In this document: positions 19,361-30,365 of the stretch, in pieces
Numbering within the stretch: position 1 is the stretch's first letter
How the letters are laid out: each line of letters starts with the position of its first letter
Assembly: GCF_016406305.1 (NCBI RefSeq)
Contig: NZ_CP066369.1
Span: forward strand, 2,684,501 to 2,748,500
Source: Shewanella putrefaciens
GTDB lineage: Bacteria; Pseudomonadota; Gammaproteobacteria; Enterobacterales; Shewanellaceae
DNA: 64,000 nucleotides
Direction: 5' to 3'
The notes under the pieces: model-generated
Told to the model about the DNA's origin: nothing
Database searches by the model: none
What the model saw: the letters and a program-made list of their open reading frames with translations, nothing else
Made by a program: the position numbers and the translations under genes

Positions 19361-21295
19361 ATGGGCATTTTCGAGCATTACCAAAAGCGCTACGAACAAA
19401 AACTCGATGAAGAATACACTTTGCAGGAGTTTCTCGACATCTGTAAGGAAGATCGCAGTGCTTACATGTCTGCATCAGAACGGCTCTTGCTTGCCATTGG
19501 TGAAGCAGAAGTCATAGATACCGCAAAAAATCCAATACTTAGCCGCATTTTTTCCAACCGTCTTATTTCACGCTACCCCGCATTTAAAGATTTTTTCGGC
19601 ATGGAAGATGCGATTGAGCAAATCGTGGCTTACCTCAAACACTCTGCTCAAGGCTTAGAGGAATCGAAGCAAATCCTGTATTTACTCGGCCCTGTGGGCG
19701 GCGGTAAATCATCATTGGCCGAAAAACTCAAAGCGCTAATGCAAAAAGTCCCCATCTATATCCTGAGCGCAAACGGGGTACGCAGCCCAGTGAACGATCA
19801 TCCCTTCTGCCTCTTTGACGCCGATGAAGATGGCCAATTATTAAAAGATGAATTTAACATCCCTATCCGCTACCTAAAGACCATAATGTCACCCTGGGCA
19901 GTGAAAAGGCTGCACGAGTTTGGCGGAGATATTTCTAAATTCCGCGTTGTTAAAGTTTTCCCTTCTATCCTTGATCAAATTGCGATAGCCAAAACGGAAC
20001 CCGGAGATGAAAACAATCAAGATATTTCGTCCTTAGTGGGTAAAGTCGATATTCGTCAGCTTGAACACTTTTCCCAAGATGATGCCGATGCCTATGCCTA
20101 TTCGGGGGCATTATGCCGCGCGAACCAAGGAATGATGGAATTCGTCGAGATGTTTAAGGCACCGATAAAAGTGCTGCATCCCCTGCTTACCGCCACCCAA
20201 GAAGGTAACTATAACGGCACCGAAGGCCTATCGGCCCTGCCCTATAGTGGGATTATTCTGGCTCACTCAAATGAATCGGAATGGTCAACCTTTAAAAACA
20301 ATAAGAATAACGAAGCCTTCCTCGACCGTGTTTATATCGTCAAAGTGCCCTACTGTTTACGGGTATCTGAAGAGCTGCAAATCTATCAAAAGCTGCTCAT
20401 TAACTCTGAGCTATCGAAAGCCCCCTGTGCCCCTGGCACCCTAGAAACCCTAGCGCAATTTAGTGTGCTATCGCGCCTAAAAGCACCGGAAAACTCCTCC
20501 ATCTACTCTAAGATGCGGGTGTATAACGGGGAAAGCCTGAAAGATACCGATCCTAAGGCCAAGTCCTACCAAGAATACCGCGACTATGCTGGTGTCGATG
20601 AAGGGATGAATGGGCTATCAACCCGTTTCGCCTTTAAAATCCTATCGCGGGTATTTAACTTCGATCACTCAGAAATTGCAGCCAATCCGGTGCATTTATT
20701 CTATGTGCTAGAACGCCAGATAGAGCAAGAGCAGTTCCCCAGCGATACCGCCGAGCGTTATCTTGAGTTTTTAAAGGGCTACTTAATCCCTAAATACGTG
20801 GAGTTTATTGGCAAAGAAATTCAAACCGCTTACCTAGAGTCTTACTCTGAATACGGCCAAAATATCTTTGACCGCTACGTTACTTACGCCGATTTTTGGA
20901 TCCAAGATCAGGAATATCGCGATCCAGAAACAGGTCAACTGTTCGACCGCGCTGCCCTCAATGCCGAACTGGAAAAAATTGAGAAACCCGCGGGGATCAG
21001 CAACCCCAAAGATTTCCGTAATGAAATCGTCAACTTTGTACTGCGCGCCCGCGCTAACCATGAGGGTAATAATCCACTCTGGACCAGCTACGAGAAACTT
21101 CGCACCGTGATCGAGAAGAAAATGTTCTCCAACACAGAAGATTTACTGCCAGTGATTTCCTTTAACGCCAAAACCTCGAATGACGATCAGCGCAAACACG
21201 ATGATTTTGTCAATCGCATGATGGAGAAAGGCTATACCAAGAAGCAAGTCCGACTCTTGTCTGAGTGGTATTTACGGGTGCGTAAATCCTCTTAA
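19361..21295 (+). CDS. prkA: PrkA/YeaG serine protein kinase-like AAA+ protein
   Basis: Cytoplasmic AAA+ protein (644 aa, same length as E. coli YeaG and very similar throughout). The P-loop GPVGGGKSS is near residues 110-118 and is followed by the PrkA core (SPVNDHPFCLF; RDYAGVDEGMNGLSTRF). Family members are described as Ser/Thr kinases or AAA+ proteases linked to starvation and stationary phase. ATG 19361, with GGGGG upstream, gives MGIFEHYQKRYEQK, matching YeaG; an earlier in-frame ATG at 19331 is not supported. First gene of prkA-yeaH-ycgB. Confidence 0.95.
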   Translation: MGIFEHYQKRYEQKLDEEYTLQEFLDICKEDRSAYMSASERLLLAIGEAEVIDTAKNPILSRIFSNRLISRYPAFKDFFGMEDAIEQIVAYLKHSAQGLEESKQILYLLGPVGGGKSSLAEKLKALMQKVPIYILSANGVRSPVNDHPFCLFDADEDGQLLKDEFNIPIRYLKTIMSPWAVKRLHEFGGDISKFRVVKVFPSILDQIAIAKTEPGDENNQDISSLVGKVDIRQLEHFSQDDADAYAYSGALCRANQGMMEFVEMFKAPIKVLHPLLTATQEGNYNGTEGLSALPYSGIILAHSNESEWSTFKNNKNNEAFLDRVYIVKVPYCLRVSEELQIYQKLLINSELSKAPCAPGTLETLAQFSVLSRLKAPENSSIYSKMRVYNGESLKDTDPKAKSYQEYRDYAGVDEGMNGLSTRFAFKILSRVFNFDHSEIAANPVHLFYVLERQIEQEQFPSDTAERYLEFLKGYLIPKYVEFIGKEIQTAYLESYSEYGQNIFDRYVTYADFWIQDQEYRDPETGQLFDRAALNAELEKIEKPAGISNPKDFRNEIVNFVLRARANHEGNNPLWTSYEKLRTVIEKKMFSNTEDLLPVISFNAKTSNDDQRKHDDFVNRMMEKGYTKKQVRLLSEWYLRVRKSS

Positions 21296-21361
21296 ACTTG
21301 CGCTCGCTAAGTACAGGGCTTTGGTGCTACCAAAGCCTTCGCTGGGGTTTGGGAGGTGCGT

Positions 21362-22630
21362 ATGGCGAACTTTATCGACAGACGGTTGAATGCGAAAGGA
21401 AAAAGCACAGTCAACCGTCAACGCTTTATCAATAGATATAAGCAACAAATCAAAAAAGCCGTCAGCGATGCGGTGACACGTCGCAGTGTAACGGATGTAG
21501 ATAAAGGCGAAAAAATCAGTATCCCTACGCGGGATATCAGTGAACCTATGTTTCACCAAGGCAAGGGCGGTGTCAGGGACAGAGTACACCCCGGAAATGA
21601 TCAATTTACCCGTGGAGATAAAATCGATAGGCCACTCGGGGGTTCAGGCGGCGGTGCGGGCAAAGGTGATGCCTCAGATTCTGGCGAAGGCAACGATGAT
21701 TTTGTCTTTGAAATTTCAAAGGATGAATACCTAGAGCTACTATTTGAAGACTTAGAATTACCGAATCTACAAAAAAACCGCCTCAATAAATTGGTGGAAT
21801 ATCAGGTTTATCGCGCCGGATTTACTAACGATGGCGTACCCGCAAACATCAATATTGTCCGCTCCCTACGTTCATCACTGGCACGCCGTATTGCGATGTC
21901 GGCGAGTAAAAAGAAGCTATTAGCGGAATTAGAACAAGAGTTGGCGAAGCTTGAGAATATTCCAGGGACTCAGGCAGAGCTGATCCTCGATTTAAAGGCC
22001 CAAATAGAGGAGTTAAAACAAAAGATTGCAAATGTTCCCTTTATCGATACCTTCGATCTACGCTTTAATAACTTTGCCAAACGGGAAATCCCCTCTAGCC
22101 AAGCGGTCATGTTTTGCCTGATGGACGTATCAGGCTCAATGGATCAAGCCACTAAAGATATGGCAAAACGCTTTTATATCTTGCTCTATCTGTTCCTCAC
22201 TCGGACCTATAAAAACCTTGAGGTGGTATACATTCGCCACCATACCCAGGCTAAAGAAGTCGACGAACATGAGTTTTTCTACTCCCAAGAAACCGGCGGA
22301 ACGATTGTTTCAAGTGCTTTAAAATTGATGCATGACATTCAACAGGCACGCTACCCCGCCGATGAGTGGAACATTTATGCAGCCCAAGCCTCAGACGGCG
22401 ATAACTGGGCGGATGATTCGCCAACCTGTCGGCAGTTATTAGAGCAAAAAATTCTGCCGTTAGTACGCTACTTTAGTTATATCGAAATCACCAATCGCGC
22501 CCATCAAACCCTGTGGCGCGAATACGAATCCCTACAACAGCATTACGATAACATTGCGGTGCAACATATTCGTCAAGCGGAAGATATCTACCCTGTATTT
22601 AGAGAGTTATTTAAGAAGCAGGCGGTTTAA
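21362..22630 (+). CDS. yeaH: YeaH family protein (DUF444, von Willebrand A-like)
   Basis: 422-aa cytoplasmic protein aligning end to end with E. coli YeaH. An N-terminal basic region, a Gly-rich linker (about 95-115), a predicted coiled coil (about 180-220) and a C-terminal VWA-like domain with a MIDAS-type motif (MDVSGSMD) are visible. The motif suggests metal-dependent partner binding, perhaps of PrkA or the SpoVR-like protein. ATG 21362 follows GGGAGG by 5 bases; the GTG at 21356 overlaps that site. It lies 66 bases after prkA and 9 before ycgB. Confidence 0.93.
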   Translation: MANFIDRRLNAKGKSTVNRQRFINRYKQQIKKAVSDAVTRRSVTDVDKGEKISIPTRDISEPMFHQGKGGVRDRVHPGNDQFTRGDKIDRPLGGSGGGAGKGDASDSGEGNDDFVFEISKDEYLELLFEDLELPNLQKNRLNKLVEYQVYRAGFTNDGVPANINIVRSLRSSLARRIAMSASKKKLLAELEQELAKLENIPGTQAELILDLKAQIEELKQKIANVPFIDTFDLRFNNFAKREIPSSQAVMFCLMDVSGSMDQATKDMAKRFYILLYLFLTRTYKNLEVVYIRHHTQAKEVDEHEFFYSQETGGTIVSSALKLMHDIQQARYPADEWNIYAAQASDGDNWADDSPTCRQLLEQKILPLVRYFSYIEITNRAHQTLWREYESLQQHYDNIAVQHIRQAEDIYPVFRELFKKQAV

Positions 22631-22639
22631 GGGGGTATT

Positions 22640-24160
22640 ATGGGGAAGAAATCAACAACACCACTGAGCGATGGTCCCGATTGGAGCTTTGAGTTGCTGC
22701 AGGACTATCTGAAGGAAATTGAACGTGTAGCCGCCCTATACAAACTCAGCGCCTACCCGAATCAGATTGAAGTCATCACCGCCGAACAAATGATGGACGC
22801 CTATGCGGGGATAGGCATGCCCATAGGCTACACCCATTGGTCCTTCGGCAAACGTTTTATCGAAACAGAGCAAGGCTATAAACGGGGGCAAATGGGCCTT
22901 GCCTATGAGATTGTGATTAACTCAAACCCTTGTATTGCCTATTTAATGGAGGAAAACACTATCACTATGCAGGCGCTGGTGATAGCGCACGCCTGTTTTG
23001 GACACAATAGTTTCTTTAAAAATAACTACTTATTTAAAACTTGGACCGATGCCAGTTCGATCATCGATTACTTAGTCTTTGCCAAAAACTACATCAGTGA
23101 CTGTGAGCAAAGATACGGGGCTGAGCAAGTCGAAAGCGTGATTGACTCCTGCCATGCACTGATGAATTACGGGGTCGACCGTTATAAACGGCCTTCGGAA
23201 ATCTCCTTCCGTGAGGAACAAGCGCGGCAAAAGGACCGTGAAGCCTATCTACAGAGTCAAGTAAATGACCTTTGGCGCACGATCCCGAATCAACAACAGG
23301 GTCAATCCCAAGCTGAAAAACGGCGTTTCCCCGCCGAGCCGCAGGAAAATATTCTCTATTTCATCGAAAAAAATGCCCCGTTGCTCGAGCCTTGGCAACG
23401 GGAGATTATCCGCATAGTACGTAAAATGGCCCAATATTTTTACCCACAAAAACAAACACAAGTGATGAACGAAGGCTGGGCAACCTTCTGGCATTACACC
23501 ATTTTAAACCACCTATACGATGACGGCGTGGTCACAGACCGTTTTATGATGGAGTTTTTACAGAGTCATACTGGTGTTGTGGCACAACCCGAGTACAACA
23601 GCCGTTACTACAATGGCATTAACCCCTATGCCTTAGGTTTTGCCATGTTCACCGATATCCGGCGTATTTGTGAAGATCCCACCGAAGAAGATAAGGTTTG
23701 GTTTCCTGAAATTGCGGGAAGTGACTGGTTAGAAACATTGCATTTTGCCATGCAAAATTTTAAGGATGAGAGTTTTATCAGCCAATATCTTTCCCCGAGG
23801 GTCATCCGCCAATTTAAATTATTTGGCATCCATGACGATGAGAAGCGCAATTATCTCTCTGTGTCTGCTATCCACGATGAACAGGGTTATCAAGATATTC
23901 GGCAGTTATTATCGCAGCAGTATAACCTGTCAAATATTGAACCTAATATCCAAGTCCATAATGTGGAAATCAATGGTGATCGATCTTTAACCTTAAGGTA
24001 TGTGCCGAATAACGATATCCCCCTCGCTAATACCTATAAAGAAGTATTAAAACACTTGCATAGACTATGGGGATTTACAGTGACGCTTGAACAAAAAAAT
24101 GCCGATGCCAGTATTAATATTTTAGCGACCTGCCCAGAACCCGTTAAATCGGAATTGTAG
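22640..24160 (+). CDS. ycgB: SpoVR family protein YcgB
   Basis: 506-aa cytoplasmic protein of the SpoVR family (E. coli YcgB; Bacillus SpoVR affects spore cortex). The family block with conserved His and Glu (ITMQALVIAHACFGHNSFFKNN and NEGWATFWHYTILNHLYDDG) could bind a metal, but the biochemical role is unknown. Third gene of the prkA-yeaH-ycgB operon, separated by 9 bases from yeaH, and ended by a terminator. In E. coli ycgB lies beside fadR but apart from yeaGH; here all are adjacent. Confidence 0.93.
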   Translation: MGKKSTTPLSDGPDWSFELLQDYLKEIERVAALYKLSAYPNQIEVITAEQMMDAYAGIGMPIGYTHWSFGKRFIETEQGYKRGQMGLAYEIVINSNPCIAYLMEENTITMQALVIAHACFGHNSFFKNNYLFKTWTDASSIIDYLVFAKNYISDCEQRYGAEQVESVIDSCHALMNYGVDRYKRPSEISFREEQARQKDREAYLQSQVNDLWRTIPNQQQGQSQAEKRRFPAEPQENILYFIEKNAPLLEPWQREIIRIVRKMAQYFYPQKQTQVMNEGWATFWHYTILNHLYDDGVVTDRFMMEFLQSHTGVVAQPEYNSRYYNGINPYALGFAMFTDIRRICEDPTEEDKVWFPEIAGSDWLETLHFAMQNFKDESFISQYLSPRVIRQFKLFGIHDDEKRNYLSVSAIHDEQGYQDIRQLLSQQYNLSNIEPNIQVHNVEINGDRSLTLRYVPNNDIPLANTYKEVLKHLHRLWGFTVTLEQKNADASINILATCPEPVKSEL

Positions 24161-24181
24161 GATTGTAAAACTGTAAAAAAT

Positions 24182-24213
24182 AAAAGCCGTCTCCAATGGA
24201 AACGGCTTTTATA
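24182..24213 (+). terminator. Bidirectional terminator between ycgB and fadR
   Basis: Stem AAAAGCCGT / ACGGCTTTT with flanking A- and T-runs, between convergent genes. Confidence 0.85.
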
Positions 24214-24245
24214 AAACGACTGACGATTTACCCCAAAGGGAGAAA

Positions 24246-24962
24246 TTAATTATCCTGTGCGATGGATGCGGGCATATCGTCCCGTAATTGTAACCACATT
24301 TTGCCACTGTTAATGCCATAGGTACGCATTAGGGCGGGTACATCCACATAATTTTTTGCCTTTGCCAGCAGTTCTAATTCTTTATAGAAATTTAAAGCCA
24401 GCAAACGCGCCTCAGGACTACTAAAATAATAGCGCCCCACTCGGCTATATAAACCTTTAAAGCCATTTAAGATCAGCACATAGAGTGGATTGCCGGATGA
24501 AAATGCTAAGGTGTGATGCAATAAATAGTCATATTCAGCGAAAGATTCAGCCGTGTCTTCTAATTGGTGAATTTTTGCCAACACACCGACCGCAGTTTCA
24601 GGGTTGTAACGCAGTGCACCACGAAAATAAATGGCACTCACATTGGTTCTGGCCGAGAGCAGTTGATCCACCAGCACAGGAAAACCTTCGGGATTGAGAT
24701 CGGCAATCGTCTCAAGAATATTTAAACCTGAGGTTTCCCAAAAATTGTTCACCCGCGTCGGTTTACCATGTTGAATTTTCAACCAACCATCACGGGCTAG
24801 GCGTTGTAGCACTTCACGCAGGGTGGTGCGCGTCACGCCAATCAACTCAGAAAGCTCACGTTCAGCCGGTAAAATGGACCCTGGTGGGAATTTATTTTCC
24901 CAAATTGATCTCACAATATACTTCTCTGCAAAACTTGCAGGTCCTTTGGCGTTGATAATCAT
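24246..24962 (-). CDS. fadR: Fatty acid metabolism regulator FadR
   Basis: GntR-family regulator that represses fatty-acid degradation genes and activates fabA/fabB; long-chain acyl-CoA releases it. With ATG 24962 it is 238 aa (E. coli 239). The N-terminal winged helix carries [17 protein letters not shown]-like residues and [17 protein letters not shown], nearly the same as E. coli; the C-terminal FCD-like acyl-CoA-binding domain follows, with [25 protein letters not shown]. An upstream in-frame ATG would add residues absent from relatives. Divergent from nhaB, as in E. coli. Confidence 0.96.
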   Translation of the reverse strand: MIINAKGPASFAEKYIVRSIWENKFPPGSILPAERELSELIGVTRTTLREVLQRLARDGWLKIQHGKPTRVNNFWETSGLNILETIADLNPEGFPVLVDQLLSARTNVSAIYFRGALRYNPETAVGVLAKIHQLEDTAESFAEYDYLLHHTLAFSSGNPLYVLILNGFKGLYSRVGRYYFSSPEARLLALNFYKELELLAKAKNYVDVPALMRTYGINSGKMWLQLRDDMPASIAQDN

Positions 24963-25265
24963 CAGCCCACTTATCCAGTTGTTGTGCGTCGTAATGGTCA
25001 CTGATCATACCAGAGCGGTAAAAAATGGAAACCATTGACTGAAAATCGCCGCACAGTGTCAGTATAAATGTCACAAAACGCTCAAAAAACAGACTAGCAT
25101 CAAGGCGTATTGAGCCAATTTTGCCGATTAGCTCCGCTTTTTGGAATATGAGCCCCAGTATCTCATTACATTAGCATTATCTTTAGGCTAGACTGATTTT
25201 CCAAACACGGGTAAATACAACATAACACGTGCAAATTTTTCAACATAATTAGAAGAGAGGATGCC
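24963..25265. other. fadR-nhaB divergent intergenic region
   Basis: About 300 bases separating two divergent starts. It must hold both promoters. I do not see a clear FadR box, a second ORF or a structured RNA by eye; only the nhaB ribosome site (AGAGAGG, 25252-25261) is obvious. Confidence 0.5.
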
Positions 25266-26864
25266 ATGCCGGTGACAATGAGCCAGGCGTTTATTGGGAA
25301 CTTCTTAGGGAATTCCCCTAAGTGGTACAAAATCGCAATACTGTCATTTTTAATAATCAATCCAATACTCTTTTTCTATGTCAGCCCCTTTGTGGCTGGA
25401 TGGGTATTAGTGCTTGAGTTTATTTTTACCTTAGCCATGGCCTTAAAATGTTACCCGCTGCAGCCCGGGGGTCTATTAGCCATAGAAGCCGTTGCTATTG
25501 GTATGACCTCGGCCAGTCAAGTTTTGCATGAAATAGAAGCCAACCTCGAAGTATTGCTATTGCTGGTCTTTATGGTGGCCGGTATTTATTTCATGAAGCA
25601 ATTGCTGTTATTTGCCTTCACGAAAATGATCACTAAAGTACGCTCAAAAATTTTAGTGTCCTTGATGTTCTGTCTCGCTTCCGCCTTCTTATCCGCATTC
25701 TTAGATGCATTAACGGTTATTGCGGTCATTATTGCAGTAGCTGTTGGCTTCTATGCGATTTATCACAAAGTGGCTTCTGGAAAAGACTTCTCGGCCGATC
25801 ATGACCATACCTCAGAAGGCAAGAGCGGCGATGATAACCAGCTTGATGAAGCAGAATTAGAGTCATTCCGTGGTTTTCTACGTAACCTATTGATGCATGC
25901 GGGTGTGGGAACCGCACTCGGTGGGGTTTGCACTATGGTGGGTGAACCACAAAACTTGATCATTGCCGCCCAGGCAAATTGGCAATTTGGTGAGTTTGCC
26001 ATCCGCATGTCGCCCGTGACAGTACCCGTGTTGATTGCGGGGATCCTGACTTGCTATTTAGTTGAAAAATTCCATATTTTTGGTTATGGCGCCAAACTTC
26101 CCGATGCAGTACATAGGATCCTATGCGAATATGCGGCCTACGAAGATGCCCGTCGTACCAATAAAGACAATATCAAGCTGATAGTACAAGCGTTAGTGGG
26201 GATTTGGTTGATTGCCGGCCTAGCCTTGCATTTAGCCTCTGTCGGCTTAATTGGTTTGTCTGTCATCATTTTAACCACCGCATTCAACGGCGTGACCGAT
26301 GAACACGCACTCGGAAAAGCCTTCGAAGAGGCATTACCCTTTACAGCACTTTTGGCGGTATTTTTTGCCGTGGTAGGGGTTATTATTGACCAACACCTAT
26401 TTGCTCCGGTTATCCAATGGGCGCTAGGCTATCAAGGCAATACACAGTTAGTCATCTTCTATATCGCCAATGGTTTATTGTCGATGGTGAGCGATAACGT
26501 GTTTGTGGGCACTGTGTATATTAACGAAGTCAAAGCCGCATTAATTAACGGACAAATTAGCCGCGATCAGTTCGACTTACTGGCAGTGGCAATCAACACT
26601 GGTACTAACCTACCTTCAGTTGCCACACCAAACGGCCAAGCCGCCTTCCTATTTTTATTAACCTCAGCCCTCGCCCCGCTCATTCGCTTATCCTATGGCA
26701 GAATGGTCTGGATGGCTCTCCCCTACACTATCGTCTTGTCGATAGTCGGTGTGTTAGCGATTGAGACAGGTTTCTTAGAGCAGGCAACACAATACTTCTA
26801 CGACTCGCAGATGATCATGCATCACAGCGCAAAAGAAGTGATTGGGGGTGCCACTGGGCACTAA
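25266..26864 (+). CDS. nhaB: Na+/H+ antiporter NhaB
   Basis: Inner-membrane sodium:proton antiporter for Na+ and pH homeostasis, 532 aa, near the E. coli length, with roughly 12 hydrophobic segments. Family blocks are clear: [35 protein letters not shown] and the C-terminal [20 protein letters not shown]. The start has AGAGAGG at correct distance; a second ATG four codons in is possible. Followed by dsbB, the same order as in E. coli. Confidence 0.96.
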   Translation: MPVTMSQAFIGNFLGNSPKWYKIAILSFLIINPILFFYVSPFVAGWVLVLEFIFTLAMALKCYPLQPGGLLAIEAVAIGMTSASQVLHEIEANLEVLLLLVFMVAGIYFMKQLLLFAFTKMITKVRSKILVSLMFCLASAFLSAFLDALTVIAVIIAVAVGFYAIYHKVASGKDFSADHDHTSEGKSGDDNQLDEAELESFRGFLRNLLMHAGVGTALGGVCTMVGEPQNLIIAAQANWQFGEFAIRMSPVTVPVLIAGILTCYLVEKFHIFGYGAKLPDAVHRILCEYAAYEDARRTNKDNIKLIVQALVGIWLIAGLALHLASVGLIGLSVIILTTAFNGVTDEHALGKAFEEALPFTALLAVFFAVVGVIIDQHLFAPVIQWALGYQGNTQLVIFYIANGLLSMVSDNVFVGTVYINEVKAALINGQISRDQFDLLAVAINTGTNLPSVATPNGQAAFLFLLTSALAPLIRLSYGRMVWMALPYTIVLSIVGVLAIETGFLEQATQYFYDSQMIMHHSAKEVIGGATGH

Positions 26865-26910
26865 CATATATCTCTGAGTTGACTGAACTTTCTTAAATGA
26901 GTAGAGTCCA

Positions 26911-26941
26911 AAAAACGCCCCCAGCCTTTGAGGGCGTTTTC
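26911..26941 (+). terminator. Rho-independent terminator after nhaB, 6 bases before dsbB start
   Basis: Stem AAACGCCC / GGGCGTTT with an 11- to 12-base loop and T-run. It sits immediately upstream of the dsbB start codon, so it either ends the nhaB mRNA or attenuates read-through into dsbB. Confidence 0.8.
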
Positions 26942-26947
26942 GTTACT

Positions 26948-27490
26948 ATGGAGCCCATATCTTTGACTGTACTTACTCGCTTTGCCCATTCACGAATCTC
27001 TTGGTTGGCCCTAGGTGGCACAGCCCTATCCTTAGAGGCGGCTGCACTGTATTTTCAATATGTTATGAAACTCGATCCCTGCGTGATGTGTATCTACCAA
27101 AGATTAGCCGTATTTGGTATTTTTGCGGCTGGGCTTATTGGCATGATAGCTCCTAAGTATTTGATAGTGCGAATTGTTGCGGCGCTCGGTTGGGCTGTAA
27201 GTGCGACCTGGGGATTGAAACTCGCCCTCGCATTAGTGGATATGCAAAATAACCCCTCGCCTTTTTCAACCTGTTCCTTTTTACCTGACTTCCCTGCTTG
27301 GATGCCGCTTCACGAATGGTTTCCATCGATTATGCTCCCCACGGGCATGTGCACCGATACTCCATGGCATTTTATGGGGGTGACAATGGCAGAATGGATG
27401 GTAGTGGCATTCAGTGGTTTTCTGGTTGTATGGCTGCTGTTTATCGTGCCAATCCTCAGCCGCTCGGCTAAACCTTCACTCTATAAATAG
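26948..27490 (+). CDS. dsbB: Disulfide bond formation protein DsbB
   Basis: Inner-membrane quinone reductase that re-oxidises periplasmic DsbA. 180 aa with four hydrophobic segments. The two essential Cys pairs are seen: CVMC after the first helix, and the Cys of [10 protein letters not shown] with the Cys of PTGMCTD in the large second periplasmic loop. ATG 26948 is my choice; an upstream in-frame start at 26897 would place the terminator hairpin inside the gene, and an in-frame TTG at 26963 would match the E. coli N-terminus better. No strong ribosome site is exposed. Confidence 0.92.
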   Translation: MEPISLTVLTRFAHSRISWLALGGTALSLEAAALYFQYVMKLDPCVMCIYQRLAVFGIFAAGLIGMIAPKYLIVRIVAALGWAVSATWGLKLALALVDMQNNPSPFSTCSFLPDFPAWMPLHEWFPSIMLPTGMCTDTPWHFMGVTMAEWMVVAFSGFLVVWLLFIVPILSRSAKPSLYK

Positions 27491-27499
27491 CTTAAGTTA

Positions 27500-27524
27500 A
27501 GGCAGGTGTTATACCTGCCTTTAT
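27500..27524 (+). terminator. Probable terminator after dsbB
   Basis: Stem AGGCAGGT / ACCTGCCT with 5-base loop, but only a short TTTAT tail. Ten bases past the stop. Confidence 0.55.
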
Positions 27525-27636
27525 CCACTACCGCTGTTTAAGTTTACGGTTTTAATCAGTAAGTTCCGCCATAAAAATCCCCTCATCTTTGATATAAGCT
27601 AATAGCAAAAGAGTCAAAAAGCGCTACACTGGCTCA

Positions 27637-30276
27637 ATGGAAAGCGTATTACGGAACGCTGCGATGACGGACAAAAGCTCAAGCACTGAATCACAACCCG
27701 CCTTGACGCCATGGCAAAACAGCTTGCCCTTTAAATTCAGTCTTATTCAACTCGTTATCGCCAGTATTCTGATTTTCAGCACCGCTTGGGTGATGCTTAG
27801 CATTCAAAATCAACAGCTCACAGAGCAGCAAGCGGTACTGAATCAAAACCACGGCCAAATTGTTATCGCCAAATTGCAGGAAATGACATCCCAGGTCGAA
27901 AATCTTGTCAGCGCGATCAGCAATATCGCCATGCTTTACCGTTATGATAAACAACAATTGAGCACGGCCATACCAGCCCTATTTTCTATTGAAAATCAAA
28001 AAGAGATTATTTCTGGTGGTGGCATTTGGCCAGAACCAGGCAGCTTCAATCAGCAGAAATTTCGCGACAGCCTCTTCTGGTCACACAATATCCACAATGA
28101 ATTGATTGCAATAGACACCTACAACGATGAAGCTTTTCCAAGTTATCACACCGAGGAATGGTATCGTCCGACACGGTTTTTCCCGGCAGGAAAAACCTTT
28201 TGGTCTAAATCCTACGTCGATCCCACTACCCATGAACCCATGATCACGGCCTCTGGGGCTATGTGGATGGAACATCAGTTTATTGGTGCTGCAACGGTAG
28301 ATATCAGCTTAGGCAAGCTCGATATCCTGCTGCGAAATGCCATGGCGGATGTCGGTGGCTATGTCATCGCACTGGACCATCAAAATCAAATACTCGCCTA
28401 TCCACACACCAAAGATCATAACCAATCAGAAACCAATAGGACTCACACTTTACTCACCTTCGATGCACTCGCCAAATCAACAATAGCCTTCGCGCCGGTT
28501 GCCTCGGCGCTCAACAGTGCCGATCGCACCTTTGTCGAGCAAGCCATTGCCCAGCGCGTGTTTACCCAAGAGCAAATGGACAACCTCACCCGCTTAAGTA
28601 AAGGCAACGAGCGGGAAATGCTTGCCGCCATAGTCAATAACAGCGCGCTAAACCAATTTACCGTACCTAAACTCTTGGCCTCGATGTCCTTAGCGACGGA
28701 CCCTATCCTGAACACGCCCTCGCTAGTGTCCATTTTCCTTATGCCTAATACCTATTGGAAGATATTAGTCGTCACGCCCATCGCGCCATTACAAGATACA
28801 GCGATGCATTTGGTTGAAAAAATAGGCATATACCTGGTTTTGATTCAATTGCTTGGGCTCATTTTACTGTTCTTATTGCAACATAGATTGCTGATTTCAC
28901 CCATTATGGAGATGGTGCAAGCGCTCAAACGCAACGATCCGGCCTCCATTGAAATTAAAGCGAATCAACGCCATGATGAAATTGGCTTATTGGCGAAAAC
29001 CTTTTTATCACGCACCCAACAACTCGAAGTGGCGATGGCCAGCTTAGATGCCAGTAACCTTGCCCTAGAGCAACAACTACAGAGTCAACAGCTCTTTCAA
29101 CAGGAACTAAACTGCCATAAAGAACAGTTACGAGCCTTGTTAAAGTTCTCACCCAATCTGATTTACATCAAAGATTTAAATGGGAAATACATCCTAGTTA
29201 ACGATAAATACTGTGAAGTGCTTGGCATTGAACGTCGACGCATTATTGGTGCATCTGACTTCGACCTGTTCCATAGCCAACTTGCCCAGATTTACCAGCA
29301 AAATGATCAACGGGTCACCCATAGCCGTGACGCCATCAATTTTGAAGAAGTGATCCCCTCCCACCGCGGAGAATTAGTGTATCAGATGGCAAAATTCGAT
29401 ATTAAAGATGATGAAGACAATTCAATCGCCGTTGGCGCCATCGGCTTTGATATAGAACTGCGTAAACGCCAAGAACGGGAGCTAGAAAAGCTACTGCAAA
29501 CTCAGGTTATCAGCATACAAAAACAACAAGACAAAACCCAGTTAGCCAACGATGAAAACGCTGAGTTACGCCAGCAACTTGCGCTCACCCACGATGAAAT
29601 AGCGCAGCAGCAACAACTCAACTTAAGTCGGTTACAAAGCCAAAAATTAATGCAGAACTTTCTTGCCGATATAATGACACAGCTAATGCAGGAGCAAGAC
29701 CATCTGCTAGGGCAAATTTGTCAAACCCAAGCCGAGGCAAGCTCTGAATATCAAACCCATATTATCGAGTTAATGGCACACCAAGCCGATAGATTAAGGC
29801 ACATTTCACAATTATTTACCGCCCATCAATCCGATATTAGGCCATTGCATCTTGCTCAATTTATTCGCCATTTACTCGGGTTATTGCAGGGACAACTTAC
29901 GCGGGTGAATGTCAACGTCAACCTAACATGCGATGAAAATTTGATTATCGATGGGAGTTCATGGCAATACCTGCAATTCTTCTATCGACTCATTAGCAAC
30001 ACCTTGAACCATGCATTCAAAGAGCACAATCAGTCCCGTGAACTGCACATAAATATCACAAGACAAGCCAATAAACTCCATATACAAGTCGAAGACAATG
30101 GCGTGGGGATGACCGAATTACAACTCAACCAGTTGAGACAGGAAATGGCGCAGGATCTCTGCCTTGGCACGCTCTCCTGCTTAAGTTTATGGGTGAAAAA
30201 CGATCTTAACGGTGTGTTCTACCTTGAAAGTGAACTCAATAAAGGCACGCGGGTGGTTTGCAGTTGGCCATTGTAA
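27637..30276 (+). CDS. Membrane sensor with Cache, HAMP, PAS and histidine-kinase ATPase domains
   Basis: 879-aa signal-transduction protein. Visible order: TM1 (about 34-56), periplasmic Cache-like domain (WYRPTRFFPAGKTFWSKSYVDP region, then ASGAMW), TM2 (about 392-412), HAMP (about 415-465), PAS (about 495-615; LLKFSPNLIYIKDLNGKYI), a glutamine-rich coiled coil and a C-terminal HATPase domain with N-box (ISNTLNHAF) and G1 box (DNGVGM). I cannot find a canonical phospho-acceptor motif (HExxP type), so the dimerisation region is degenerate or of an unusual type. No response regulator is adjacent. Start could be 27637 or the ATG at 27664. Confidence 0.82.
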   Translation: MESVLRNAAMTDKSSSTESQPALTPWQNSLPFKFSLIQLVIASILIFSTAWVMLSIQNQQLTEQQAVLNQNHGQIVIAKLQEMTSQVENLVSAISNIAMLYRYDKQQLSTAIPALFSIENQKEIISGGGIWPEPGSFNQQKFRDSLFWSHNIHNELIAIDTYNDEAFPSYHTEEWYRPTRFFPAGKTFWSKSYVDPTTHEPMITASGAMWMEHQFIGAATVDISLGKLDILLRNAMADVGGYVIALDHQNQILAYPHTKDHNQSETNRTHTLLTFDALAKSTIAFAPVASALNSADRTFVEQAIAQRVFTQEQMDNLTRLSKGNEREMLAAIVNNSALNQFTVPKLLASMSLATDPILNTPSLVSIFLMPNTYWKILVVTPIAPLQDTAMHLVEKIGIYLVLIQLLGLILLFLLQHRLLISPIMEMVQALKRNDPASIEIKANQRHDEIGLLAKTFLSRTQQLEVAMASLDASNLALEQQLQSQQLFQQELNCHKEQLRALLKFSPNLIYIKDLNGKYILVNDKYCEVLGIERRRIIGASDFDLFHSQLAQIYQQNDQRVTHSRDAINFEEVIPSHRGELVYQMAKFDIKDDEDNSIAVGAIGFDIELRKRQERELEKLLQTQVISIQKQQDKTQLANDENAELRQQLALTHDEIAQQQQLNLSRLQSQKLMQNFLADIMTQLMQEQDHLLGQICQTQAEASSEYQTHIIELMAHQADRLRHISQLFTAHQSDIRPLHLAQFIRHLLGLLQGQLTRVNVNVNLTCDENLIIDGSSWQYLQFFYRLISNTLNHAFKEHNQSRELHINITRQANKLHIQVEDNGVGMTELQLNQLRQEMAQDLCLGTLSCLSLWVKNDLNGVFYLESELNKGTRVVCSWPL

Positions 30277-30365
30277 ACGCTAACACTCGCTCCTTAGAGC
30301 CAAAGCTATTCATGCCACAACTATTCATTCCACAACAGGCTGCAACTCATACACAGAAGGGGCAA

